This document shows positions 25,129-32,572 of a stretch of 39,248 nucleotides of DNA, piece after piece. Each line of letters begins with the position of its first letter. Positions within the stretch are counted from its first letter, which is position 1. A program made the position numbers and the translations under genes. This DNA is from Clostridia bacterium (GTDB lineage Bacteria; Bacillota; Clostridia; Oscillospirales; CAG-272). Under the pieces are notes generated by a model. It saw only the letters and a list, made by a program, of their open reading frames with translations. It had not been told where the DNA came from and searched no databases. The stretch spans positions 1 to 39,248 of the forward strand of contig JAFYBN010000092.1 in the NCBI GenBank assembly GCA_017540175.1. The letters are read 5' to 3'.

Positions 25129-25773
25129 ATGATCCTTGTCTGCGACCGAGGGGAATCCGGGCGCGCGGCAAGCATCCGGGAGCGGATCCTGCGGGTGGGG
25201 GTGCCCGCCGCGGTATCCGCTCTTGCTTCTCTCCGCGAGCATCTGCCGGTACGCCTCATCGTGACCTTTACCGACGTTTTCGACGAAGTGAGGCGCATGC
25301 CCTGCGACGACGTGTTTGCCGTCGTGATCGGGGACGGTTTCGTCAACACCGCCCTGAACGCCGTCCGCGCACCGGCGGACCGCTGGGAACCCGTCGTCCG
25401 GGACGCGCTCTTCCGTCAGCTCGGCATCGGGGAGGCGGAGAAGGACCCGTTCGGGGTGTTTCTCACGGCGAAGCTCTTCTTTTCGCCGTATTTCACAGAG
25501 TACCGCGGACGTCAGGTGTTCCCGACGGCTGCGGAAAAGCTCGTGTTTCTGCATCTCTTCGGCTGCTCGGACGAGCGGCATCCCAGAGACGCCGGACGGA
25601 TCGAACGCTTCTGCCGCCCGGCGGGCAGGAAGGAGCCGGATCCGGACGGGGCACAAAACCGCATCGCCGCGCACGTTGCCCATATCAACGCCAAATTCGC
25701 CGACGCGATCGGAACCCGCCTGATCCGCGAGACAAGAGGAAAGGGCTACTTCATCGCGGCGGGGACGCTGTGA
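25129..25773 (+). CDS. Winged-helix protein with degenerate receiver-like N-terminus
   Basis: The 214-aa product starts 7 nt after the oadA stop with a weak ribosome site, so it is probably translated from the same transcript. The C-terminal part (about 125-212) fits an OmpR/PhoB-type winged helix: AEKLVFLHLFG, then HVAHINAKFADAIGTRLIRETRGKGYFI, matching the pattern of a recognition helix and the GxGY wing. The N-terminal 100 residues have the strand and helix rhythm of a receiver domain but no DD...D...K phosphorylation set. It might be an orphan phosphorylation-independent regulator of the operon. The call of the domain is moderate and the function is unknown. Confidence 0.65.
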   Translation: MILVCDRGESGRAASIRERILRVGVPAAVSALASLREHLPVRLIVTFTDVFDEVRRMPCDDVFAVVIGDGFVNTALNAVRAPADRWEPVVRDALFRQLGIGEAEKDPFGVFLTAKLFFSPYFTEYRGRQVFPTAAEKLVFLHLFGCSDERHPRDAGRIERFCRPAGRKEPDPDGAQNRIAAHVAHINAKFADAIGTRLIRETRGKGYFIAAGTL

Positions 25774-26014
25774 GGAAAGGGGAAACGCGGCTTTCTTAAA
25801 AATGATAGCTCGCGATGCTCCGCATCGCCGGCAAAGAACTTTCATACGACTGGTGCAGCGAACCACTTAGAGTGCAGCTTGGGGTAAGGTGCGGCGCACC
25901 GTCGAACTATTTTCGAATGCTTCTTGATGACATTGAAGAGTATGGACCGCGGATCGATCCGAAAACAGAAAAGCTGACGCTTCCCAAACGGCAACACGTC
26001 AGCTCTTTTCGTTT
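25774..26014. other. Intergenic region with a perfect small hairpin
   Basis: Holds the hairpin GCGATGC-TCC-GCATCGC (25812-25828) and the shared terminator near its right end. No further gene was seen. Confidence 0.5.
25961..26010. terminator. Bidirectional terminator
   Basis: Stem AAGCTGACG (25971-25979) and CGTCAGCT (25997-26004), flanked by GAAAACAGAA on the left and CTTTTCGTTTTC on the right. It ends the minus-strand XRE gene and can also stop transcripts from the carboxyltransferase operon. Confidence 0.78.
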
Positions 26015-26881
26015 TCAAAACCTCATCTTGTCGATCAGCTCGATCTTCCGCCGCGACGAGCTGTACGCGAGCCTGAGATCCTCCGTCTCGTTCGCGAAGC
26101 GCTCCAGATCGCACAGCACGCGGTACCGCATGAAATACGGCAGGGTGGGGGAGAGGGAGAGCTCGCGCAGCCGCTTGACGGCCTCCGCCGGACGGCTCCG
26201 CAGCGCAGAAAGGTGGCGCTCGAACGGGGAGCCCGCTTCCTGTTCCACCGCCGCGGGACGGTCCGCTCTCAGCTCTCTGAGGGAGACGAAGTAATTGACG
26301 AGCGCGTAGGGGACGAATTCGCCGACGGAGCGCGCGTCGCACAGCACGTCCGTGATCTCGTCCGACGCGGCCGTGGCGATGAGCTCGCGGTTGTACCGCA
26401 CCGCCCGCTCGAAATCCGCGCCGCAGTAGAGGCTCTTTTCGGCGCATTCCCCGGCCTTGTCCAGCTCCCGCGCCGCCGCCCGCAGATCGAGCGCGGCGGC
26501 GGACTGCGCGGCGTTCATGAGACAGGAGACGGCGAGCAGCAGGGCGATCTCGTCGTCGATGAGCTCCGCGGGCACCTCGCCGCAGAGCGCTTCGCATCCG
26601 CGCCAGTCCTTTTCGGAAAACCGCGCCTTGATGCCGTCGATGACGGAGAGCTTTTTGTACTGCCGGTCGAATTCGGGGGAGAGGAAGAACGCTCCCACGG
26701 GGGTGTCGAGCCGCTCTGCGAGATAGCACAGCGTCGCGACGGAGGGAGACGCGCTTCCGGATTCGATCAGGCTGAGCATGTTCCGCGAAATGCGCTCTCC
26801 CGCGAGCTCCTTCTGCGTCATGCCGCGCCGCAGCCTCAGCTCGCGGATCTTCGCGCCGAGCCCGGGCGTGAGGTCAGGCAT
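26015..26881 (-). CDS. XRE family transcriptional regulator
   Basis: The 288-aa product has an N-terminal helix-turn-helix of the Cro/C1 type (about 9-64, IRELRLRRGMTQKELAGERISRNMLSLIESG ... SVATLCYLAERLDTPVGAFF). An all-helical C-terminal part follows, which looks TPR-like but shows no clear repeats. Its first codons overlap the last 8 nt of the upstream DivIVA-like gene, so the two are translationally coupled. It could govern cell-division or surface functions by context, but no target can be named. Confidence 0.85.
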   Translation of the reverse strand: MPDLTPGLGAKIRELRLRRGMTQKELAGERISRNMLSLIESGSASPSVATLCYLAERLDTPVGAFFLSPEFDRQYKKLSVIDGIKARFSEKDWRGCEALCGEVPAELIDDEIALLLAVSCLMNAAQSAAALDLRAAARELDKAGECAEKSLYCGADFERAVRYNRELIATAASDEITDVLCDARSVGEFVPYALVNYFVSLRELRADRPAAVEQEAGSPFERHLSALRSRPAEAVKRLRELSLSPTLPYFMRYRVLCDLERFANETEDLRLAYSSSRRKIELIDKMRF

Positions 26882-28112
26882 GATCCGCGGCTCCCTGTGC
26901 GGGCTTGATGCCGTACTTCTCGTCCATGGCGCGCAGTTTTTCCTCGATGCCCTCCGTGACGCAGTTCTGATAGTACGCGATCAGCCCGTCCATCTCGTCC
27001 GAGCGGCCGCCGAGCTTGGTCAGAAGGGTCTTGATTTCATATTCCATATCCTTGATGCACGTGGTGAGCTCGCGGATGCAGTTTTCCACGCTCCCGTGCA
27101 GATCGCCGCTGACCGCCGACAGCAGCTCGCTCGCGGTCTGGGAAATGCGGTCGCGGATATAGGACGCCTCCGCTTCCGTCTCCGCGCGGATGCGCGTCAC
27201 GTCCGCGTCGCAGTCCCTCCGCTTCTGTTCGCAGTCGAGGGCAGCTTCGGTGCGCAGCTTTTCCGCTTCCGTTTTCGCTTCGGTAAGCAGTTCGTCCGCG
27301 CCGCGGTTCGCGTTGATGAGAATGTCGCCCAGCTGTGAGCTGATTTTGTCGTACATGCTCAGCTTGTAGGCGTCGCTGCCCTTGTCGGTGACGCTCCCGC
27401 GGGCCTCTTGAAGCCGTCTTTCGACCTCGGCTTCCACGGACCCGTACGCGGCGTCGATTTCGCGCTGCTTTGCCGCCTTCAGCTGCTCGAGCTGATCGAG
27501 GACGTAGGTTTTGACGTCCGCGACCTCCTTGTCCTTCTGCGCGAATTTCTGGCGCAGCTGCTCAGCCTCTTCCTCTGCGGCGCGGGTGCGCCCGGCGGCG
27601 TCCTCCGCCTCGGCGAGCTTCGCTTTCAGCGCGTCGATCTCGCCGATGAGCCGCACGATCTCCTCGCCCTTCGCGTTCGCCTCGCCGCGGGCAAATTTCA
27701 GTTCCTTGTCCCATTCGGCCTTCGCGGCGTCGAACTCGCCGGTCTTCGCGGCGAGCGCGGCATCCTTTTCGGCAAGGAGCGCGTTCTTTGCGTCGAGGAG
27801 CGTGTTCTTTTCGTCGAGCGCGGCGTCCCGGTTCCCAAGCTCGGCCCGGAGCGAAGCGAGCTCGGCGTCAAGCTCCTCAGCCCGTCTGCCGCGTTCCTCG
27901 GCAGCCTCGCGCAGCCCCTCCAGTTCAGCCTCGAGGGCGGCGGCCTGATCTCTGATCTGCGCCGTCTCGGCGGCGGCGGCTTCGGCTTCCTTTTTCAGGG
28001 CATCGATCTCCTCCGCGTGCCGCATATCCGTTTCCATGATATAGTTGTTGACGTCGTCGCGGTTGAATCCGCCGAATTTGGAGCGGAACCGTTTCCCGTT
28101 CGCTTCGTTCAT
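26874..28112 (-). CDS. DivIVA-domain-like coiled-coil protein
   Basis: The 412-aa product starts at 28112, where GGAGGG is placed well; an in-frame ATG 102 nt upstream runs across the promoter and is rejected. The N-terminus KFGGFNRDDVNNYIMETD resembles the membrane-binding DivIVA/GpsB start (GF..xeVdeyL). It is followed by a very long acidic/basic coiled coil (about 25-250), a middle stretch KGSDAYKLSMYDKISSQLGDILINANRGADELL typical of DivIVA-like proteins, and a further helical C-terminus. Likely a peripheral cytoskeletal or division/sporulation scaffold at the inner membrane. Composition is strongly biased to Ala, Glu and Lys. Confidence 0.8.
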   Translation of the reverse strand: MNEANGKRFRSKFGGFNRDDVNNYIMETDMRHAEEIDALKKEAEAAAAETAQIRDQAAALEAELEGLREAAEERGRRAEELDAELASLRAELGNRDAALDEKNTLLDAKNALLAEKDAALAAKTGEFDAAKAEWDKELKFARGEANAKGEEIVRLIGEIDALKAKLAEAEDAAGRTRAAEEEAEQLRQKFAQKDKEVADVKTYVLDQLEQLKAAKQREIDAAYGSVEAEVERRLQEARGSVTDKGSDAYKLSMYDKISSQLGDILINANRGADELLTEAKTEAEKLRTEAALDCEQKRRDCDADVTRIRAETEAEASYIRDRISQTASELLSAVSGDLHGSVENCIRELTTCIKDMEYEIKTLLTKLGGRSDEMDGLIAYYQNCVTEGIEEKLRAMDEKYGIKPAQGAADHA

Positions 28113-28149
28113 ACTGCCCTCCGTCGTGACGTATTGTGCTTCTCTTCTT

Positions 28150-28178
28150 ATTCTACCACAGTTTCCGTGAAAAATCAA
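28150..28178 (-). promoter_or_regulatory. Promoter of the DivIVA-like/XRE operon
   Basis: On the minus strand TTGATT (28178-28173), 17-bp spacer, TAGAAT (28155-28150). Confidence 0.7.
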
Positions 28179-28255
28179 CCATGTGCGACAGATTAGCCGG
28201 TAAAACAATTTCAAAAAACAGCGAATTTAATATGGACTTGAAGGGAAAAATGTGG

Positions 28256-28261
28256 TATAAT
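28256..28261 (+). promoter_or_regulatory. Probable -10 box of the gltX-glnS operon
   Basis: TATAAT at 28256-28261, about 40 nt before the chosen start. No good -35 box is seen at 17 bp. It overlaps an in-frame ATG (28260), which argues against that ATG being the start. The leader is too short for a T-box. Confidence 0.5.
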
Positions 28262-28301
28262 GACCACAAATCTTTTTTCATTGCAATGGGACGGTAATCA
28301 C

Positions 28302-29987
28302 ATGGATTATAAGCATCTTGCGGAGCTTTTATACCCGGACGTCCGGATGACGCCCGAGGAGGTCGAGGCGAAATATCCGCCGCGGAATCTGCCCGAGGGA
28401 GCGAAGGTCACCCGCTTCGCGCCGAGCCCCACAGGCTTTGTGCATTTCGGCGGGATGTATCAGGCGGTCGTGGACGAACGGCTCGCCCACCAGTCCGGCG
28501 GCGTGTTCTTTCTGCGCATCGAGGACACCGACGGTCAGCGCGAGGTGGACGGCGCGGTCGAGGCGCTGCTCAAAACCCTCGCGGCGTACGGCGTCTCCTA
28601 CGACGAGGGCGTGGTCATGAATTCCGACGGCACGCTCTCCGAGGCGGGGGATTACGGCCCCTATAAGCAGAGCGAGCGGGCACAGCTTTATCACGTCTTT
28701 GCGAAAAAGCTCGTCGCGGAGGGCAAGGCTTATCCCTGCTTCTCCACCGAGGAGGAACTGGAAGAAATTCAGGCGACGGACAAGAAAGCGGAGATCCAGA
28801 ACACCGACTGGCACACCGCCGCCGCCGAAAAGCGCGCCGCCATGCTGAAAAACCGCGACTTCACCATCGAGGACGTGCGCCGGCATCTCGAAAACGGCGA
28901 TCCCTTCGTGCTGCGCATCCTCGCGGACGGCGACCCGGAGAAGAAGACGAAGTTCACCGACCTTGTGAAGGGGAACCTCGATGTGCCCGAAAACGACGAG
29001 GACTTCGTGCTCCTCAAATCGGACGGAATCCCGACCTATCACTTCGCCCACGCCGTCGACGATCACCTCATGAAGACGACCCACGTCATCCGCGGCGAGG
29101 ACTGGCTCCCGAGCCTCCCGAAGCACATCCAGCTCTTCCGGTATCTCGGCTTTAAAATGCCGAAATACCTCCACACCGCGCAGATTTTGAAGACCGACGA
29201 AAACGGGAACAAGAAAAAGCTCTCGAAACGGGACCGCGGCGCGAAAATGGACGATTACCGCGAGCTCGGCTACGTGACCGAGGTCGTGTGGGAATACCTG
29301 CTCACCCTGCTCAACTCGAATTTCGAGGAATGGCACGCCCAGAACCCCGACAAGAGCGCGCAGGATTTCCCGTTCAACATCAAGAAAATGGCGACCTCCG
29401 GCTGTCTCTTCGACTTTGACAAGCTGAACGACGTCTCGAAGAACGTCCTCTCGAAGATGACCGCCGACGCGATCTATGACCGCACGCTCGACTGGGCGAA
29501 GGACTTCGATCCCGACTTCGCCGCCATGCTCGAAGCGGACCCCGCCTACGCGAAGGCGATCTTCTCCATCGGGCGCGGCGGGAAAAAGCCGAGAAAGGAT
29601 TTCGCCACCCTCGCCGAGGTGAAGCCCTTCATCCGCTTCTTCTACGACGACTTGTTCGAGCTCGAGGACGGGATCCCCGAAAAATTCGACCGCGCGGACG
29701 TCAAGGCGGTCTTCGAGGCGTTCCTCGACGGCTATGATCCCTCGGACGACATGAACGCGTGGTTCGAGAAGATCAAAAAGATCGGCGAGAGCCTCGGCTA
29801 CACGCCCGACATGAAGGCGTACAAGGCGGACCCGGACGCGTACCGCGGCAACGTCGGCGACGTTTCGATGTTTTTGCGCGTCGCCGTGACCGGACGTCTC
29901 AATTCCCCCGATATGTACGCCGTCATGCAGGTGCTCGGCGAGGACCGCGTCCGCGGACGGGTCGCCGCCATGCTCGCGGCGCTTTGA
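28302..29987 (+). CDS. gltX: Glutamyl-tRNA synthetase
   Basis: Class I synthetase charging tRNA-Glu. From ATG 28302 it has 561 aa. The HIGH-type motif appears as FAPSPTGFVHFGG (39-51, HFGG form), and the KMSKS-type motif as KKLSKRDRGAKMDDY (about 305-319). It also shows YPCFSTEEELEE, GIPTYHFAHAVDDHLM and HVIRGEDWLPSLPKHIQLF. It is about 70 residues longer than the common bacterial GluRS and belongs to a longer form. The glutaminyl-tRNA synthetase gene follows 33 nt downstream, so this GluRS should be the discriminating kind that charges only tRNA-Glu; that is inference from context. Confidence 0.92.
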   Translation: MDYKHLAELLYPDVRMTPEEVEAKYPPRNLPEGAKVTRFAPSPTGFVHFGGMYQAVVDERLAHQSGGVFFLRIEDTDGQREVDGAVEALLKTLAAYGVSYDEGVVMNSDGTLSEAGDYGPYKQSERAQLYHVFAKKLVAEGKAYPCFSTEEELEEIQATDKKAEIQNTDWHTAAAEKRAAMLKNRDFTIEDVRRHLENGDPFVLRILADGDPEKKTKFTDLVKGNLDVPENDEDFVLLKSDGIPTYHFAHAVDDHLMKTTHVIRGEDWLPSLPKHIQLFRYLGFKMPKYLHTAQILKTDENGNKKKLSKRDRGAKMDDYRELGYVTEVVWEYLLTLLNSNFEEWHAQNPDKSAQDFPFNIKKMATSGCLFDFDKLNDVSKNVLSKMTADAIYDRTLDWAKDFDPDFAAMLEADPAYAKAIFSIGRGGKKPRKDFATLAEVKPFIRFFYDDLFELEDGIPEKFDRADVKAVFEAFLDGYDPSDDMNAWFEKIKKIGESLGYTPDMKAYKADPDAYRGNVGDVSMFLRVAVTGRLNSPDMYAVMQVLGEDRVRGRVAAMLAAL

Positions 29988-30020
29988 GTGTACAGGCACA
30001 ACGAACGGAGGACGAAAATA

Positions 30021-31664
30021 ATGGCTGAATCCAATTTCATTCACGACTTTATCGACGAGGACATCGCCTCGGGCAAAACGAAAACCGTTCACACCCGGTT
30101 TCCCCCCGAGCCGAACGGATATCTGCACATCGGTCACTGCAAGGCGCTGGTGATCGACTTCGGCACGGCGCAGAAATACGGCGGACTGTGCAACCTCCGC
30201 ATGGACGACACCAACCCGGCGAAGGAGGACACCGAATTCGTCGACGCGATCAAGGAAGACATCCATTGGCTCGGCTTCGACTGGGGCGACCGCTTCTATT
30301 ACGGCTCCGACTATTTCGCGCGGACCTACGAGCTTGCCGAGGACCTGATCAAAAAGGGCGACGCGTACGTCTGCGAGCTCAGCCCCGAAGAGTTCAAAGA
30401 ATACCGCGGCGACCTCACCCACCCCGCCGTCTCCCCGTGGCGCGACAGACCCGCCGAAGAAAGCCTCGATCTCTTCCACCGGATGCGCGACGGCGAATTC
30501 CCGGAAGGAAAGTACACCCTGCGCGCGAAGATCGACCTCGCGTCCGGCAATTTCAATATGCGCGACCCGGTTCTCTACCGCATCCGCTACATCGAACATC
30601 ACCGGCAGGGCACGAAATGGTGCGTCTTCCCGATGTACGACTTCGCCCACCCCATTCAGGACGCGCTGGAGGGCATCACGCACAGCCTCTGCTCCCTCGA
30701 GTATGAGGATCACCGCCCGCTGTACAACTGGGTCATCGAGCACTGCGACGTCCCCTCGAAGCCGCGGCAGATCGAATTCGCGCGGCTGAATATCACGAAC
30801 ACCGTTCTGTCGAAGCGGTATCTGCGAGGTCTCGTGGAGACCGGCGTCGTCGACGGCTGGGACGACCCGAGAATGCCCACCCTCTGCGGCCTGAGACGCC
30901 GCGGCTACACACCCGAGGCGATCCTCGACTTCATCGGGCGCATCGGCGTGTCCAAGGCAAACAGCATGGTGAACATCGGCCTGCTCGAGCACTGCGTCCG
31001 CTCGGAGCTCAACCTCAAAGCCCCGCGCCGCATCGCCGTGATGAACCCGATCAAGGTCGTCGTGGACAATTTCCCGGCGGACAAGACCGAGTATTTCCCG
31101 GTTCCGAACAATCCGAACGACCCGGAGGCGGGCACGAGGGACGTGCCGTTCACGCGCGAGCTTTGGATCGACGCGGACGATTTCGCCGAGGTTCCGCCGC
31201 CGAAGTTCTTCCGCCTGAAACCGGGCGGGGAGGTGCGGCTCATGAGCTCGTACATCATCCGCTGCGGCGAGATCGTGAAAAATCCCGACGGCACCGTGAA
31301 GGAGATCCACGCGACCGCCGATCTCGAGACCGGGACCGGCGTGCCGACCGACCGCAAGGTCAAGGGTACGATCCATTGGCTGAGTGCCGATTACGCCGTC
31401 GATACCGAGGCGATTCTCTACGACCGGCTCTTCACCGAGGAGAACATGAACGACCTGCCCGAGGGCAAGACCTATCAGGATTATCTCAATCCCGACTCCG
31501 CCGTGCGGATGCCAAACGCGAAGATCGAGCCCTCCCTGAAGGATTCGAAGCCCGGAGAGACCTTCCAGTTCGTGCGCATCGGCTATTTCACGCGGGACAC
31601 GAAGAACTCCGGCGTGTTTGGCCGCGTCGTGTCGCTGAAGGACAATTACAAGCCCGAGGCGTGA
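30021..31664 (+). CDS. glnS: Glutaminyl-tRNA synthetase
   Basis: Class I synthetase forming Gln-tRNA directly. From ATG 30021 (GGAGG upstream) it has 547 aa, the usual GlnRS size. It has PPEPNGYLHIGHCKA with HIGH at 36-39, CNLRMDDTNPAKED, the GlnRS-type block YDFAHPIQDALEGITHSLCSLEYEDHRPLY, and VLSKRYL as the KMSKS variant. The C-terminal beta-barrel anticodon domain follows with KGTIHWLSADYAVD. It is co-transcribed with gltX. Its stop codon lies inside the short tandem repeat that follows. Confidence 0.96.
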   Translation: MAESNFIHDFIDEDIASGKTKTVHTRFPPEPNGYLHIGHCKALVIDFGTAQKYGGLCNLRMDDTNPAKEDTEFVDAIKEDIHWLGFDWGDRFYYGSDYFARTYELAEDLIKKGDAYVCELSPEEFKEYRGDLTHPAVSPWRDRPAEESLDLFHRMRDGEFPEGKYTLRAKIDLASGNFNMRDPVLYRIRYIEHHRQGTKWCVFPMYDFAHPIQDALEGITHSLCSLEYEDHRPLYNWVIEHCDVPSKPRQIEFARLNITNTVLSKRYLRGLVETGVVDGWDDPRMPTLCGLRRRGYTPEAILDFIGRIGVSKANSMVNIGLLEHCVRSELNLKAPRRIAVMNPIKVVVDNFPADKTEYFPVPNNPNDPEAGTRDVPFTRELWIDADDFAEVPPPKFFRLKPGGEVRLMSSYIIRCGEIVKNPDGTVKEIHATADLETGTGVPTDRKVKGTIHWLSADYAVDTEAILYDRLFTEENMNDLPEGKTYQDYLNPDSAVRMPNAKIEPSLKDSKPGETFQFVRIGYFTRDTKNSGVFGRVVSLKDNYKPEA

Positions 31665-31721
31665 TTCGCGGGTGATTCGCGATCTACGGGTGATCCGCGA
31701 TCCGCGGGTGATCCGAGCGGG
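31661..31721 (+). repeat. Short tandem repeat overlapping the glnS stop
   Basis: Units built on GTGATYCGCG: GTGATTCGCGG (31661), GTGATTCGCGATCTACGG (31672), GTGATCCGCGATCCGCGG (31690) and GTGATCCGAGCGGG (31708). The period is 18 nt, with about two full and two partial units. The first unit contains the glnS TGA. Confidence 0.8.
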
Positions 31722-31749
31722 AAAACTTCAAAAAAATCTGAAAAACGCA

Positions 31750-31778
31750 TTGACAAACCATCCGGTTTGTGATATACT
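31750..31778 (+). promoter_or_regulatory. Promoter of tRNA-Lys with a dyad in its spacer
   Basis: TTGACA (31750-31755), 17-bp spacer, TATACT (31773-31778). The dyad ACAAACC-ATCC-GGTTTGT (31753-31770) fills the spacer and overlaps the -35 box. Confidence 0.82.
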
Positions 31779-31808
31779 ATCAAGGCTGTCAATTCATAGA
31801 CAGCCCAT

Positions 31809-31881
31809 GCCCCATTAGCTCAGCAGGTAGAGCACTTGACTTTTAATCAAGGTGTCCGGAGTTCGAATCTCCGATGGAGCA
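31809..31881 (+). tRNA. tRNA-Lys (anticodon UUU)
   Basis: Full cloverleaf: acceptor GCCCCAT with ATGGAGC, D-stem GCTC/GAGC, anticodon stem CTTGA/TCAAG with loop CTTTTAA, variable GTGTC, T-stem CGGAG/CTCCG with loop TTCGAAT, discriminator A at 31881. CCA is not encoded. The acceptor has a C3-A70 mismatch where other lysine tRNAs usually have C-G. Confidence 0.95.
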
Positions 31882-31883
31882 GA

Positions 31884-31915
31884 AGAAAGGTCGCTTCGGC
31901 GGCTTTTCTGTTTTT
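31884..31915 (+). terminator. First terminator after tRNA-Lys
   Basis: Stem GTCGC (31890-31894) with GCGGC (31899-31903) around a TTCG tetraloop, then TTTTCTGTTTTT. Confidence 0.75.
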
Positions 31916-31933
31916 CCGGGGGCTTTTTCCGGC

Positions 31934-31955
31934 GGGGGACCTTCCCCCTTTTTTT
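31934..31955 (+). terminator. Second terminator after tRNA-Lys
   Basis: GGGGG (31934-31938), loop ACCTT, CCCCC (31944-31948), then seven T. Confidence 0.8.
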
Positions 31956-31984
31956 CATCCCGCTCCGGAAACTTTTGAAACCGC

Positions 31985-32013
31985 TTGACGGAGCGGAGGA
32001 ATTATGATACAAT
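31985..32013 (+). promoter_or_regulatory. Promoter of the acetyltransferase operon
   Basis: TTGACG (31985-31990), 17-bp spacer, TACAAT (32008-32013). Confidence 0.85.
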
Positions 32014-32038
32014 CAAACAGTGAAAGGCGGTGATTTTC

Positions 32039-32572
32039 ATGCGGATCAGAAAGGCAGAGCGGGGGGATCTTCCGGCTCTGCTCGCCCTGTATTCGGAGGC
32101 GAGAGCCACCATCGCGCTGCTCGGCATCGATCAGTGGCAGGACGGCTATCCGGGCGAGGACGCGGTGCTCTCCGACATCGAAGCGGGGCGCGGACGCGTC
32201 GTCGAGGACGAGGACGGAGAAATCGCCGGGGCGTTCGCCCTGTGCGAGGGGGAGGACCCCACCTACCGCGTCATCGAAAACGGCTCGTGGATGACGTCCG
32301 AGCCCTACCTCGCCATGCACCGCACGGCGATCCGCGTGAAGAACCGCGGCACGGGCGTCTCCGGCATGATCGTCCGGGACGCGAAGGAGTCGGCGCGGCG
32401 GCTGGGACTCAGAACCCTGCGCATCGACACCCACGAGGGCAACGTCGTCATGCGGCGGATGCTCGAGAAAAACGGCTTTGAATACCGCGGCGTCATCCAT
32501 CTCTTAAACGGAGATCCGCGCGTCGCCTATGAGATTTTGACCGGCAATACGGAAAGAGAGGACGAAGAATGA
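32039..32572 (+). CDS. GNAT family N-acetyltransferase
   Basis: Acetyl-CoA-dependent transferase of unknown substrate. ATG 32039 is preferred to an in-frame GTG at 32030 because AAGGCGGTGA then sits at good distance. The 177-aa product has MRIRKAERGDLPALLALYSEAR at the start, EIAGAFAL in the middle and the acetyl-CoA motif A with MHRTAIRVKNRGTGVSGMIVRDAKESARRLG. This is followed by LRIDTHEGNVVMRRMLEKNGFEYRGVI, a classical GNAT ending. Its stop overlaps the start of the glycosidase gene in ATGA, so both are coupled. Confidence 0.9.
   Translation: MRIRKAERGDLPALLALYSEARATIALLGIDQWQDGYPGEDAVLSDIEAGRGRVVEDEDGEIAGAFALCEGEDPTYRVIENGSWMTSEPYLAMHRTAIRVKNRGTGVSGMIVRDAKESARRLGLRTLRIDTHEGNVVMRRMLEKNGFEYRGVIHLLNGDPRVAYEILTGNTEREDEE

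Noticed and set aside
28262-28301. T-box leader before gltX
   Set aside because: The leader is only about 40 nt and has no T-box sequence.
28329-31376. Minus-strand frame of 1015 codons opposite gltX and glnS
   Set aside because: Shadow of two well-recognised synthetase genes; high GC leaves the antisense frame open. Protein composition is not credible.
31661-31721. CRISPR or attachment site at the 18-nt tandem repeat
   Set aside because: Units are directly adjacent without spacers and no integrase gene is near.
31815-32012. Small minus-strand frame across tRNA-Lys
   Set aside because: It is antisense to the tRNA and its terminators; such frames are a known annotation artefact.
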